Part shown: in pieces, positions 21,531-33,518 of the stretch
Layout of the letters: every line of letters begins with the position of its first letter
Position numbering within the stretch: position 1 is the first letter of the stretch
Assembly: GCA_965153355.1 (NCBI GenBank)
Contig: OZ231126.1
Coordinates: forward strand, 109,864,001-109,928,000
Origin: Flaccisagitta enflata
Lineage: Eukaryota; Chaetognatha; Sagittoidea; Aphragmophora
DNA length: 64,000 nt
Direction of reading: 5' to 3'
Made by a program: the position numbers and the translations under genes
The notes under the pieces: generated by a model
Databases searched by the model: none
Seen by the model: only the letters and a program-made list of their open reading frames with translations
What the model was told of the DNA's origin: nothing

Positions 21531-22362
21531 TAAATGTGTGAGTGAATGTTACAAGGCACGAATGTTTTAAGCATAATCGCAAGAGCAAACGTAAAAGCGC
21601 AAACGTGTGAGCAATTGTGTAGAGCGAATGAGTATCAAAAAAGTAAAAACGTGTGAGCAAATGACAAGAGTAAATGCAAGAGTAAACGCGAGAGTAAACG
21701 ACAAGAGCAAATGCGAGAGCGAATGTGATCAAATAAGCAAATGAGAGTCAATTGGACTGTGTGTGAATGACGATTGTCTGTTCTGTCTGTCTGTCTGTCT
21801 CCCCAATTGAATGACCATTTCTTTTCGGCCGAATTTGTTAGTTTTTGTTTGTTTGTCTGTCTGTTTTGTCTGTCTGTCTGAAGTAATCTTTCCTTCACTT
21901 TTTTTTATTTAAGAAAGATGATTTTAGTCCGAAGGATCGACCAAATGTCCAATTGACCAAAGGATCAAATATCTGAATGACCGTTACTTTTTACTGTCCG
22001 ATGTTTGATGTTTATCCGGATTCGTTCGCTTTTTCATTCGTCGGTGGCCGAGATGCGTTCGCGTCAACCGCTCCATCCGTCTGTTCGATGTCCAATGGCA
22101 GAGCGAGATCGTCCGTCTGATCGTTTCCTTGATTATCCGCTCGTTCGTCGTCCGTTTCTTCCTCGTCCGCAAAATGAATGTGGCGAACTGCCGCCGGTCT
22201 TGCCGCAGGGTCATAGGCCTCCTGCATGGCCAGAAGTCCCTCGAGGCGGCGATGGAGGGCCTCGTCGTGGACAGGGAAGGCGAGGCCAAGTGCCCGATTG
22301 CGGCGGTCCGGAGGAGATGAGGGTGGAGGTGATGGCGGAGCAGGAGAGTCGTGACGAGGAGG
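21531..22362. other. Spacer with degenerate CGAGAGTAAACG/GAGCAAATG tracts, no firm gene
   Basis: 21535-21740 is a degenerate 12-mer tract (GAGTAAACGCGAGAG) and 21770-21885 is CTGTCTGTCTG. 22000-22362 has a minus-strand open frame (22012-22227) with acidic codons (EEETDDERADNQGNDQTDD), which could be a further small exon but has no supporting splice signals that I can identify. Confidence 0.4.
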
Positions 22363-23441
22363 TTAGATGGAAGAGAAGAGAGGAGCGACGGGTAGTGGAT
22401 CGGTGTTGAGATTAGGAGTGGATGAAGGAAGGTCGAGGTGATGAGTGGAGGAAGAGAGTGCGTTGGAGATGGCGGTGGTGAAGGCGGAAGTAAGAGTGTT
22501 GGTGAGTTGTTGAAGTTGAGAGGACGAAGGTTGAGTGGTGGAAGCGTGAGAGAGTGGAGAGAGATAAGTCGGCGAAGCGGAGGAGACTGGAGTGTGGAAT
22601 GAGGTGTGAGATGATGTAGTGGAGGCGGCTGAGTGGAAAGTGTTCCGAGTAGAGTTGTTGGCGGTGAGATAGGTGGAGTTGGCAGTGTTGTTGGCAGAGA
22701 AGAAGGTGGAGGTGGAGGAAGGTGGAAGAGGAGCAAAGGATGATGGAGGAGATGCGGCGGATGGTGGAAGAGGAGCGCGAGGACGAGATGACAGAGGACG
22801 AGAGGGTGGTGGAAGAGGAGCATGGCGTTGAGGAGTGCGGACGCGAAGAGGAGGAGTCAGCGGATGACGGAAAGGACGATTGGCGCAGCGGCGATTGACC
22901 AGCCACTGCACGAAGCGGAGGATAGCTGCGAGGATTGGCATTAGTTGCTCCAAATCGTCGTCATGCCAATGCACTTTCAAGTAGGCGCCCAAACAGATGA
23001 CACCGACGATGAGAATGCCAATAGCGACGCCGACAGAATCCGCAACCGACAATCTGTGAAAGAAACATAAAAGTATGTTCCATAAAACATTTGCATTTCA
23101 TGAACCTACATTAACACACTTTCCATACTCCATATTTGATTCATACATTTCCATACAGACACAAACATACATTCATACACTTGCATTGTAAACATGTCTC
23201 ATATTTACACATCATAGACCCCCGAATCCTGTCCACTAGTCTCACATGGCATTTATTTAAACAGACAAACAGACAGACAGACACAAACATACACATACCC
23301 AGAATCGACATCATCATCGAGTGGACGACGGCGGCGAGGATGACATTCGTTATATTCAATCAGATCCACGCTGATAGGTGGTGGGGTTTCTGGTAGAAAT
23401 GAATCGCTGTCGCTTCTAGTGGATGAGCGTCGATCATTCAT
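22363..23441 (-). CDS. Membrane protein with Pro/Ser/Thr-rich C-terminal domain, two exons
   Basis: Exon 1 (23299-23441) begins MNDRRSSTRSDSDS, is acidic and proline-containing (LPETPPPISVDLIEYNE), and ends at donor TTCTGG|GTATGT. Exon 2 (22363-23053) follows acceptor TTTCTTTCACAG. The joined frame runs straight into a hydrophobic segment (VGVAIGILIVGVICLGAYL). Then comes a short charged and helical part (HWHDDDLEQLMPIL) and a long Pro/Ser/Thr-rich region ending at the stop at 22363. About 277 residues, intact. The topology is likely an N-terminal cytosolic tail with a single anchor. No family recognised. The neighbour at 23956-24222 is another proline-rich single-pass protein. Confidence 0.6.
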
Positions 23442-23537
23442 GAGACGAGTTGGAGTCTTCTGTGTGTTGATAAAGCGATGGCAGCTGTGGAGAAGAGACA
23501 AAGAGAGGAAACAATAAATTAAATCAGTCATATACAA

Positions 23538-23915
23538 GTGACGGACTAGAAACGGACAAGTGACTACATGCTACGGACTGGAAACGGACAAAATTGTACA
23601 TTGTGACAGACAAATGACGGACACTAACGGTCTAGAAACAGACAAGCAATGTACAATCAACGGACTAGAAACGGACAAGCATGTACAAACGACGGACTAG
23701 AAACAGATAAGCTTGTATACACATTCTGAATCCAAACCACTAGTCTCACATGGTAACAATACAACATCAAAAACAGTCAATTGACAAGCAAAAGACAAAC
23801 AACAGACAAACAACAGACAAACAAGCTTTAAACACTCCCAAATCCTATCCACTAGTAAGCGCGGTATCTGTTTTGACAGAACAGAACAAAAATAAAACAA
23901 GATCAAAAACAAGAA
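23538..23915. repeat. GACGGACTAGAAACGGACAAG tandem tract and CACTAGT motifs
   Basis: Five to six imperfect copies of GACGGACTAGAAACGGACAA lie at 23540-23710. Two CACTAGT-containing motifs (23718 and 23830) flank CAACAGACAAA repeats. This is a spacer between two minus-strand genes. Confidence 0.7.
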
Positions 23916-23955
23916 CAAAATCAGTCAATTGACAGACAAACAAAAACAAGATTTC

Positions 23956-24222
23956 TTAATGCGCAGAAGCATCGGAGTAATTTTCATCCATTTCGATGAC
24001 GCGGTAGTTAATGCATTGATCCATGGTCCATTGGCGTGGCAGCGGGCGTGGCGCGGCCTCCGGAGCCATGGGCATCGAGGACAGGAGAATGCCGGCGGCC
24101 ACGACGATGTAGAAAAATGTGAAAAGATGATTGGCGTCGCGAATGAGATGTGGAGGTGGCGAAGGTAGAGGCGGTGATGGAGGTGGCGAAGGACGACGAT
24201 GACGACAATTTGGAGACGACAT
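23956..24222 (-). CDS. Small proline-rich single-pass membrane protein, 88 residues
   Basis: ATG at 24222 is taken (MSSPNC), and a further in-frame ATG at 24252 is possible. The N-terminal third is Pro/Arg-rich (PSPPPSPPLPSPPP). A single hydrophobic segment (LFTFFYIVVAAGILLSSM) follows, then a Pro-rich linker and an acidic end (MDENYSDASAH). The layout mirrors the larger neighbour at 22363-23441. Unknown function. Confidence 0.5.
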   Translation of the reverse strand: MSSPNCRHRRPSPPPSPPLPSPPPHLIRDANHLFTFFYIVVAAGILLSSMPMAPEAAPRPLPRQWTMDQCINYRVIEMDENYSDASAH

Positions 24223-27200
24223 GATGGATGATGACGGACGATAGACGCACATACAGTTTATATTTTTGTTCTTGTTGTTGTTGTTGCTGTTATTATAATT
24301 GTATCGATCTGCAAGGGAAAGAGAGAAAGAGAGAAAGCTTGATTATAATTCAGTCATTTCCCATCTGTTCATTCAGCTAAAACGGACACGACTCATCTAG
24401 TGGAGGACGATGCACAACCCCATTGCTCATTTTACAACAATAGATCAGATTACGACGCACGGACAGCCAGCGGCGCACAGACAGCCAGTGGTGCACAGAC
24501 ATCCAATAACGCACAGACATCCAACGGCGCACGAGCCAAGTTTACTCAAAGACGAGCTAAAAGTAAAAATGGTAAAGGTTTGGACAAAGGAAAGGGCAAA
24601 TCTAAAGGCAAGAAAATACGGCTTGGTGTTGGGCAAGGATATTTTTATTACAAGCATCACACGCCCTTCTTTGAGGCTACGGACAAAATTGGAAAAGCGA
24701 GATCAAAGAATGAACGGAAAAAAGTAAGAATTCATTTAAGGAAAAAAACAACTGTCCTATATGTCACAAGTATTTGCGCAACGATTTTGAGAAAAATGCC
24801 CACTTTCGGTCTTGCATATTCAGCGCTAAATCGAAACAAGGAGGTGCTGAACATTCAGACGCAGAGTCAGATGCAGAGACAGAAGCAGAGACAGAAGCAG
24901 AAACAGACAGACAGAACAAGAACGAGGCTCAGAATGAAACCCAAAATGGTACATTTTGTATTTGGCGCAAAGACTTTTACCATTGACGTCTCTTTTACAC
25001 ATATTACAAAAATAGAATCATTCAAAATGATTTTAGTCAAAATTTTGCACGATTACGGCCTTTATTACGATCAGAAATAGAAAGACGCTTAGAGAAAGAC
25101 AAAAACTTAAAAGTGGGACTGAATACTTCGGTGCTCTTTGGGAAAGCGATTGAAACGAATGAGGAACAATATGATCTTCAAAGAATAGAGTTCATATTCA
25201 CCGGACTTGTCCAACTTACACATCCTCAACATATAGATGATATTTTAGATTTCTTTTTCCATCATACGGAACAGACTATCATCTCATATTTAGATTCTGG
25301 TTCAAATTTTGTCGTCATCAATCTAGTTCAATATAGACTGGAGTGTGTCAAGTTGGTTGGAATGACAGCTGGAAAATATCAAAAGTTGCCTAATGCCATA
25401 AAACCAAAATATGTGATTCAACTTTATATTTTAAAAAGCGAGTGTTTATTGATGAGTGTAGCACTCCACCTCACCATGCAAAAAAGATACAGAGGTTTTC
25501 CTAAATCTCAGTGGCCAAGTTTATTGCCAAGCATTTTAAACGACACTCAATTGCAATCACTATGTGGTGAAGTTTACGAGGAGTTGTATGCAAATTGTGC
25601 TCACTTATTTCCACTCAAATCAGGCAAGCAGAATTTTCAAAAATTGAAAGCGAGTCTCAAGCTAGAAAATTACTATTTTAATGTCATCTGGTGCAGTGGA
25701 AAAGATGTGATAACTGTATATGCTGATGTAGGAAAAACAAACTTTGTGGGTGTGAGAGAGGAAGATAAAATCATTGATTTTGAACATTTCTCAATTGATA
25801 TCCTTATCTACAATGAAAAGCCGGTAAATCTGATGAAAACAATCGAGCATGGACATGCTGCTTTAATCTGTGATTTGTCAGCACTCATAGATCAAATTCG
25901 TGACAGACGGAAACACGCTCATTTTTATTGTCGATTATGCTCATTTCACTATCGCAAAAAAAGTGTTTTTCTTGATCATCTTAAAAATGACTGTGTGAAA
26001 AGGAACCCTGATTTTCATAAAATCTCAATGCCAACTCCAAATTATAAAGATGAGTCAAAACCAATTGAACCTGAGCTATTGACAAATGAGAAAAAAGGCT
26101 TAGTGGCTCCTATTTACATCGCGGTGTGCGACTTGGAAGCTAATTTTGCCAAAACTGACAATATTGAGGAGAGACTAAACAATAACGAGGTTCTCAATGA
26201 AGAATGCCGCGCTGTCATAGCTTCAGCCTGTTTAACTTCAACCATGGAATTTTCATGTTACGATACACCTGAGATACGGGATTTCAAGTCTCATTTTTTT
26301 GAACCAATAGTTACGGACGGGGAATTCTCAACATATGATTGTATAGTTGCTTTGGTAAAACAATCACAGACAGCCAAACATCACTTGGATCATATTTGTG
26401 AATTCTACAGCAGTATCAGACTGAACGACGAAGAAAGACAGATAGTCAGACAAACAGATCATTGCATGAATGATTTATGTAAAAGAAAACTACAGGAATC
26501 TGAAAAAGTTCTTGATCACTGCAGAGTTGGCAGTTCAAGTCTTCTGCCTGGCAGAGGCGGCGGACTTAGAAAAATTTTGTGTAATGACTGTAATGAAGAT
26601 TATTATAGGCTTAATCGGCGTGATTTTTACATCTATCTTCATGCGGGAAGCCACTTTGATTTTGCATTTTGCTTAAAAAGTATCGCTCAAGCCATATCCT
26701 GTGGTAACACGAGATTTTGCGGAGTTAAACTGCTCTGCAAAGCATCAAGTGAACGTTATTTAACTTTCAGTTTCAAATTTTGTTGCTTTGATTGCCTTCC
26801 ATCTACCAAGAGTCATCACTCATGCAAACATAGCTTCTCCAGGTATATATTTAGGGATTCATATGCCATATTCCCTTCTAGCCTCGGCCATCTCATTGAG
26901 GTTTCAGCTGAAGGAGTTTTGAAAGGCACCAAGACCTTTGCAGAGTGCTTTCCTATCTATTTAGAATATTTGAGGAAAAGTAAATATCTGGATTATTTAA
27001 CGGGCTCTGATCTGTTGACAAAAGGTTCCATGCCTTATCTGAGTTTAGAGAGTGGAGAAGTAGGAGACAAATTTCTGAAATCAACAGAATTCATCGAACA
27101 GTCTGAGTGGCTTACGGACAGATTCGGACATCAGGTTGATGATTTTTCTTACAACAAATGTCATCATTTTTGGCAGAATTTACAAGAGAGAAAGGAAAAA

Positions 27201-28011
27201 GGACGCTCGCTTACATGGCTGGAAATGTTTAGAGTTTACTGTTTGAGTGATACTATGTTCCTTTTGAGCATTTTAAAAAAATACATCTTAGACACATTTG
27301 AGGAGACAGGCAGAAATTTATGCAGTTTTTTGTCGCTTGCGTCATTTTCTTTAAGAGCGTTCATGGATGTAGCTAAAAAGGAAGGACAGCCTGTTTTAAG
27401 CCAGTATAACGCATCCATCTATCAACTTCTTGAACGGCATATTATCGGCGGAGTGGTACAGATGAACTTTTCGAGAATCAATAAAACAAATGCACAATTC
27501 TTGCCCGACTATGATCAGAGTAAGCCTTCATGCTGCCATATGATAATTGACCAGAACTGACAGTACAGCAATAGCATGCAAAATTTCAGTCACGCATACT
27601 CAGATTTTGTCATCAATTCAAAAGCTGAAATGAGACAAGCTTGCGAAAATATCAATAATGGTAGCTATCATTTCTGGCAAGAAAACAAGGTATTTTCAAA
27701 AAAAACACTCTCGGCGTAGAAACAGATTTTATACAATTCTTCATAGTTTCTTTGAAAATAGACAAAAAACATCAAGACAAGTTGAAAGCCCCTCCAGTGG
27801 TTTATGTCAAAAAATACCCCCGAAAATCATGGTTGTCAAAAAATAGTCGCAAGTCTATGAATTTCATGAAAAATGGAAAGTTTGTTGACGATACAAACAT
27901 TGACCACTCGGAAACTGATAAAAATATTGACGCCTGCGAACAGATAGAAAATAGCTATCAAATGTCACAACTGAGATTGATACCTACATTGGGAGACTAC
28001 ATCGGTAAGAG

Positions 28012-28400
28012 ACAGACATAGACAGACAGTGACAGACAGTCAAAAATCTTCATCATTCTCTATTTTATGACTTTGCCCTATATATTTTACAGCTTTCAAT
28101 TATAGGAAAAAAATCAATTATTGGATAACAGACAAGACAGACAGAGACAGACAGAGACAGACTTGAATCCATTTATTTTTACGACTTTCCATTATAGGTA
28201 AAAAAAAAAAGAAAAGCAACTATCGGAAAATAGATACGGAAAGGGATAACAAGACACATGGACAGACATAGATAGACAGAAACAGACAAAGCCGTAAATT
28301 TCGAATTTATAGCTTTTGCTATATCAGCAGACAATCCAATTATAGATTTATGGGAAAAGAGATGATTGCTTTTGTACAGACAGATACAGACAGATACAGA
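28012..28400. repeat. Intron with three GACAGACAG blocks
   Basis: Three units each start with GACAGACAG or AGACAGATAC repeats and pass into a TTTCCATTATAGG-like segment (28098, 28183, and 28335 degenerate). This looks like repeated duplication of an intron end including its acceptor. Confidence 0.5.
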
Positions 28401-28486
28401 CAGATCCAAACAGACCATGACCGAAACTGATACTTGGATTTTTTTTTTCTGTGTAGTTATCTTGCTCTGCTGTTGCGACTAGGGTA

Positions 28487-28720
28487 CTGTCACACGGGGC
28501 TAATAGGGACAGCAGGGGTAAATGGGGACAGTTATATATTTCAAGCGTATAACCACAAGAATGGTTATATAACCATATAAACAGCCGTATGTCACCTCCT
28601 ATTAACTGATTAATGAAAAAATGTTGAGAGGTACAAAAAAAGTTGACCGGGTTAAAGATATCACGTTTTACGTAAGTGTCCCTATTTGCCCCTGCTGTCC
28701 CTATTAGCCCCGTGTGATGG
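28487..28720. mobile_element. TA-flanked MITE inserted in a polymerase exon
   Basis: The ends are CTGTCACACGGGGC and, inverted, CCATCACACGGGGC. The TIR extends about 45 bp (GCTAATAGGGACAGCAGGGG). TA dinucleotides at 28485 and 28721 flank it, so Tc1/mariner-type mobilisation is likely. Polymerase-like coding sequence stops at its left border and resumes in a compatible frame at its right border. Confidence 0.85.
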
Positions 28721-29214
28721 TACCAACTTGTTTCAATTACACAAATGATTACCTGCACTGCCCGAAAAATCTTTGAAACATATTTAGGAGGTATAATAGA
28801 TGAAAGAGCTATCTCAACTTGCGAAGTCACCAAGCATAGGAAAAAATTACAGGCAAGATTTATGGTTTACTGCAATCAGTTTAACTTATTTTGACTTATT
28901 TTGACCTAAGTCGATTTTGACTTATTTTACCTATTTTAACCTATTTTTAACCTATTTTTACCTATCAGTCGAACAGTCTTTATGGGAAAATGATGTAAAA
29001 TAAATGAAATGCACCAGACTGCACGTTCGTCAGTGATGATCATTTATTTGTCAAACACTCGTCTCATCCTCTATACTTTCGTTCAATTATGATTGACGAA
29101 AATTGTTCAGTCACTGTCAAGAAGTCAAAAAGTTGGGTGGCTAATCAGCCAATTCATCTAGCCTTATCGGTAGGTATTCTGGCGCTTAAAGATAGGAAGA
29201 GCACAGTCGCGTCA

Positions 29215-29700
<486 letters not shown>

Positions 29701-29702
29701 CA

Positions 29703-30380
29703 ATGAACATCAATCAACCACCAACTAGATACGAAGGAGACATGCCCGGCCAATTTTCTGTCTCTGACGAGACATTCCATCAAGCTTTGATCGCCAAGCA
29801 ATTACCACTGTCTTTTGACGAGAGATTATGGTTAGCGCACAGAGAATTGGTCATTGTTGAGCAAATTTTAGATACTTCAAAGTTATCTTTAGACCACCCA
29901 ATCTATACTTATCAACTTGATAGTAATTCTGATACGTATCGCAAACTTATACACTTTAGAAACTTGCTAAAAAAAAAGACGGGCATTTTAGGATATGAAT
30001 ATGTTGGTCATATAAAATCCTGTTTTGTTTTAGCATGTAAAGCGTATTTTCTATCTTTCTATGACAATGATCCACTTTGTAAGACCAAAGGGGCGAGAAT
30101 GAAGAATAACCCTGGTATCAACATGCAAGAAATGGAACGCGACTTTCTCAGACTAATTTCAAACTATGATACATATCAGGAGTTGAATGTACCACACTTT
30201 CAGTTCAAAATTGAAAGTTCTCGAGTTTATTACCAGTCCATGATCAAGACATGCGCCCGAAATTTAGTTACTAAGGCGTATCAGATTGATACTTTTACTC
30301 ACCCGTTTGGATATTTCTACTTGGATTTTTTAAAAAGTTCTGAACAAGTTCTTGACTCAATTTTAGATCTCATATGCTGA
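29703..30380 (+). CDS. Orphan 225-residue protein (MNINQPP...)
   Basis: ATG at 29703 follows an acceptor-like poly-T/CAG, so the 5' UTR may be spliced. The frame is intact to TGA at 30378. The protein is soluble-looking, mixed helical, with no signal peptide. It has a central basic stretch (NLLKKKTGILG) and several aromatic pairs. It lies directly downstream of the polymerase remnant, where the polymerase C-terminus would be expected, but shows no motif C or thumb features, so it is a separate gene. No family recognised. An ATTAAA at about 30467 may serve as poly(A) signal. Confidence 0.6.
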   Translation: MNINQPPTRYEGDMPGQFSVSDETFHQALIAKQLPLSFDERLWLAHRELVIVEQILDTSKLSLDHPIYTYQLDSNSDTYRKLIHFRNLLKKKTGILGYEYVGHIKSCFVLACKAYFLSFYDNDPLCKTKGARMKNNPGINMQEMERDFLRLISNYDTYQELNVPHFQFKIESSRVYYQSMIKTCARNLVTKAYQIDTFTHPFGYFYLDFLKSSEQVLDSILDLIC

Positions 30381-33300
30381 TTTATCTGCCTACCTATCTA
30401 TCTAATCAATCTATACTCATATGCTTTACTATGCTGTACTGTTGTTGCAAAAAAATAACCAATGAATTAAAATACTTTGAGAAGCAGACAACACCCGCAA
30501 CTTGTATAGTTTATTAACTGAAAATAATCACACACAAGATAAACATAAATAAGCTACACACAAAGCCACAAGCTACAAGTTAAACATAAGAAAGCTACAC
30601 ACAAAGTCACAAGCTACAAGCTAAAATTGAAGATTAATCAAGAAAAGAAAAGCATGTGAGAAAAAACTGTAATCTATGTGACAGGAGACAGACAGTCAGA
30701 TGGAGCTTGTAACTGTCTATTTGACAGTCAGATGGTGCTTGTAACTGTATTTTGTTCGCGTACATGTATCAGTTGGTTATCCCGTTAATGATAGATTCGT
30801 TCGCTTGCATTTGGAGAGTATTTAGAAGGGTATTCGACACTTTGTCTATAGTTTAGCGATATAACAAAATAAAATGATATGAGCTAATAGAGATTACATC
30901 GTTTCGTTCCTTTTAGTTTTTTGTTCTTTTTGTTCTTACCAGAAATGGATTATGTATACATAAAATTACTTCTTAGCGATTATACAACATTGAGAGATTA
31001 TAGTAGAGTATACAACATTGAGTATAGTAGAGTATAAGATGAAAATTAATAAAGGGGGGGGGGGAGGGGAAAAAGCACATCAGTTCGCATTGACATTTGC
31101 TTCTCTCAGTTCTGTGAAATCATGGTAAAGTTCCTCGTATATGAAGTGAAAAAATCAATACACAGAGCGTTACATCGTACCGAAAAACATTGATATTGAT
31201 ACTACGAGAATAAACATTCAATCTTCTACGAATTCGATCAAAGGGCTGTAATCAAAATCTTGAATAAGGAATACCGTCGCCGTGTGTGTGTTAGCCACAT
31301 AAAAGTGCCACTCAATAAAAGAAAATGACAAAAACTAAAATCTCAGGAAACGTTATGAATACTAGAGAAGGATGGACAACTCTCTGTGAAAATTCACCGC
31401 TACTATGATCTCGATATAGTGTATTGAAGATGAAAAAATCAAATTGTCATAGAATGATTACACTCTTTTTTTTTATAAGAACGTCATTTTTTTTTCAAAG
31501 GCTTCATGTTCTTATTTTCCAAGCCAAATAAAGCCTTCAACGTTCTTAGAGCGTTCTTAATTTCAAATACTATATAAACTATAGAAAACCTTATAATATA
31601 CTATTACTCAATTATACTAAATATATTTCTATGAAATACTGTTAAAACAAATGTCAATCATTAAAGTTTGGGGATATCTTTATGATATTAATTTAAAAAT
31701 TATAAAATATCATCTTAATTATACTAAAATTCAAGTGTTTTCTTAATGTTCTTTAAGTATTATTGTAAGCAAATTTTTTTTCTTAAGATTTGAAGCCTTC
31801 GTATGTTCTTAAGATGTTCTCAATTTTGGGGCCATTCGAAGCCTTGATGTTCTTATAAACTAGGTTCTTATAAAAAAAAAGAGTGTAGGTTAGGTTATAA
31901 AATATGCATTTCATCGTAAATTCATTCAGTCTTAAAATTGATTCACCGGTAAAAAAAAAAAAAGTACAGATATAAGACGACATTGAGTGAATATTGAGTA
32001 TATAGTGATTATTTAATAATGACGATAAGGAGGCAAAAAGAATGGACTTGTGATGGTATAAGAGTCCAAACAGATTGGTAGACATTTTATTGCTTTCCTT
32101 TCCGATTTCTTTCAGTGCGCTGCCTCATAACACTTTCTCAAGTACAGTAATTCAGAGAAACGGAGCTTTGTAGTTATTTACCCAGATTAAAATAATACAT
32201 AAGTTTCGCATATAAAACGGTTTAAGTATCATGATCAAAATAATAATATCAAATATTTACACAGGGGGGCCTGTTCAAGGGTGTGGAAAATCATTTCTGC
32301 TTGCAACCATCCTGGTGATACATTGGGTCCTAGTCTGTGATATAAAAAAAGGCTTTAGCCGTGATGATATGACTGTAAAGCGCAAAAACTAGGAGATGTC
32401 GTTGGTGTCGGGCAAAGTGTGTCAATTTTTTACTTGGATATTTAGATACTTTAAAATTTCTAACAAATGATAGAATAATGTCAGTAAATTTAAAGGATTG
32501 GATGTCTAGATGTCTAGATGGAAGATCATGCATATATTGCATAAAAAATAACATTCCTCTGTTACACGTTGATAATGTTGTTTACACTTTCGACAAACAA
32601 AAAAAAAATTTTCAGCTACTAGAATTCATGTAATGTGTAAATTGTTTTAAGAAGAGATTAAACTATAGTGATTAAGATATGAGATTAAGATATGTGATTA
32701 AGATTAAGATATGAGTTAGTAATTTTCATCTTGGTTTTTGGATTAGTAGTTTTTGTCTTAGGGATTAAGATAAATATTTCTCATCTTCCGCTGATCATAA
32801 AAATTTGGGATACGATCTCATTGATTCTCATGGATTCTCATTGTAGTACTCACTACTACTAATGCCATGAACGTTTCAACATCTGCCTTGCTTAGTATAC
32901 TTGCCGTGATTTAGTGCCATTTATTAGAAACTTAGTGCATATGCGATTATATGTGATTATCATATTGATATGTTAATTGGTATGATTATTGAATAGTCGT
33001 TGCCTAGATTATAACAGGCGCCCATCCTCAATTACACTTTGATAATGTTTTATTTCTGTTTTATTTGTTTTCAGAAAATGGAATTTAATGATGTAGTATT
33101 AGTACTGAATAACTTAAGGGATATTTATTGTATTATGTACTAAAATGCAAAAAAATGCAGAAAAAAAATGCAGAAAATTAGGATATTTTTGTATAACGTG
33201 CCAAAAGATGTAAGTAGAAACCATGAATACTTTTTGCAGAAAAATTTTTTTTAGATTATTGATTATTGATTATTTCTAGTTTTGATATTCGTTTTGATAT

Positions 33301-33515
33301 TCGTTAAGATATTCTCTCGATCTACGGATTCTCTCTAATTGTGGATTTACACATTTATTTATGCAAAAGTGTGTGTGTCAGGTTGTTGATAAACAAAACA
33401 AATTTCCTAAAAGAGGCTAGAACATATTTCCTACAAGAGGCAAAATTTCCCTACAGGAGGCTAGAACAAATTTCCTACAAGAGGCAAAATTTCCCTACAG
33501 GAGGCTAGAATGTCC
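30381..33515. other. AT-rich spacer without recognised genes
   Basis: Contains a short tandem pair GCTACACACAAAG(C/T)CACAAGCTACAAG (30553, 30592), a MITE (31459-31887), and a direct duplication AGGCAAAATTTCCCTACAGGAGGCTAGAA (about 33437 and 33482). No exon could be supported. Confidence 0.5.
31459..31887. mobile_element. MITE with ACACTCTTTTTTTT ends
   Basis: Ends ACACTCTTTTTTTTTATAAG and, inverted, TTATAAAAAAAAAGAGTGT. Interior words AAGGCTTCATGTTCTTA and GAAGCCTTGATGTTCTTAT also pair. Related ends occur at 51280-51690. Confidence 0.75.
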
Positions 33516-33518
33516 TTC

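Larger units (their letters stand above)
24377..29214 (+). pseudogene. Protein-primed family-B DNA polymerase (Polinton/adintovirus-like), decayed
   Basis: Family-B polymerase of the DNA_pol_B_2 (protein-primed) type. Such enzymes replicate linear viral or Polinton genomes from a terminal protein. After a basic low-complexity N-terminus comes a C2HC finger (CPIC at 24753), then an 815-codon open stretch (25113-27560, in frame upstream). It has a second finger (C-x2-C-x12-H-x4-C, residues 273-294), Exo I (DLE, residue 340), Exo II (HFDF, Asp 516), Exo III (YCLSD, Asp 713) and the GG-V-Q motif. Motif A (Asp-x-Asn...Tyr) lies at 27549-27575 and motif B (NSLYGK) at 28972-28989. Introns are at 28005-28456 and 28853-28968 (GC-AG). 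Breaks: TGA 24984, TGA 27558, TAA 28996, TGA 29005, frame changes in A-runs near 24720 and 27700, a 234-bp insertion, and loss of motif C at a (GA)n expansion. Not functional as it stands. Confidence 0.8.

Noticed and set aside
21084-21732. Cys/Val-rich and Thr-Asp-rich ORFs
   Set aside because: (TG)n and (TGTC)n repeats read through.
22005-22409. Plus-strand Arg/Pro-rich ORF opposite the membrane protein exon
   Set aside because: Antisense shadow of the well-supported minus-strand exon 22363-23053 and its downstream region, without splice signals.
28348-28833. Minus-strand 161-codon ORF
   Set aside because: Spans the MITE and the antisense of polymerase exons.
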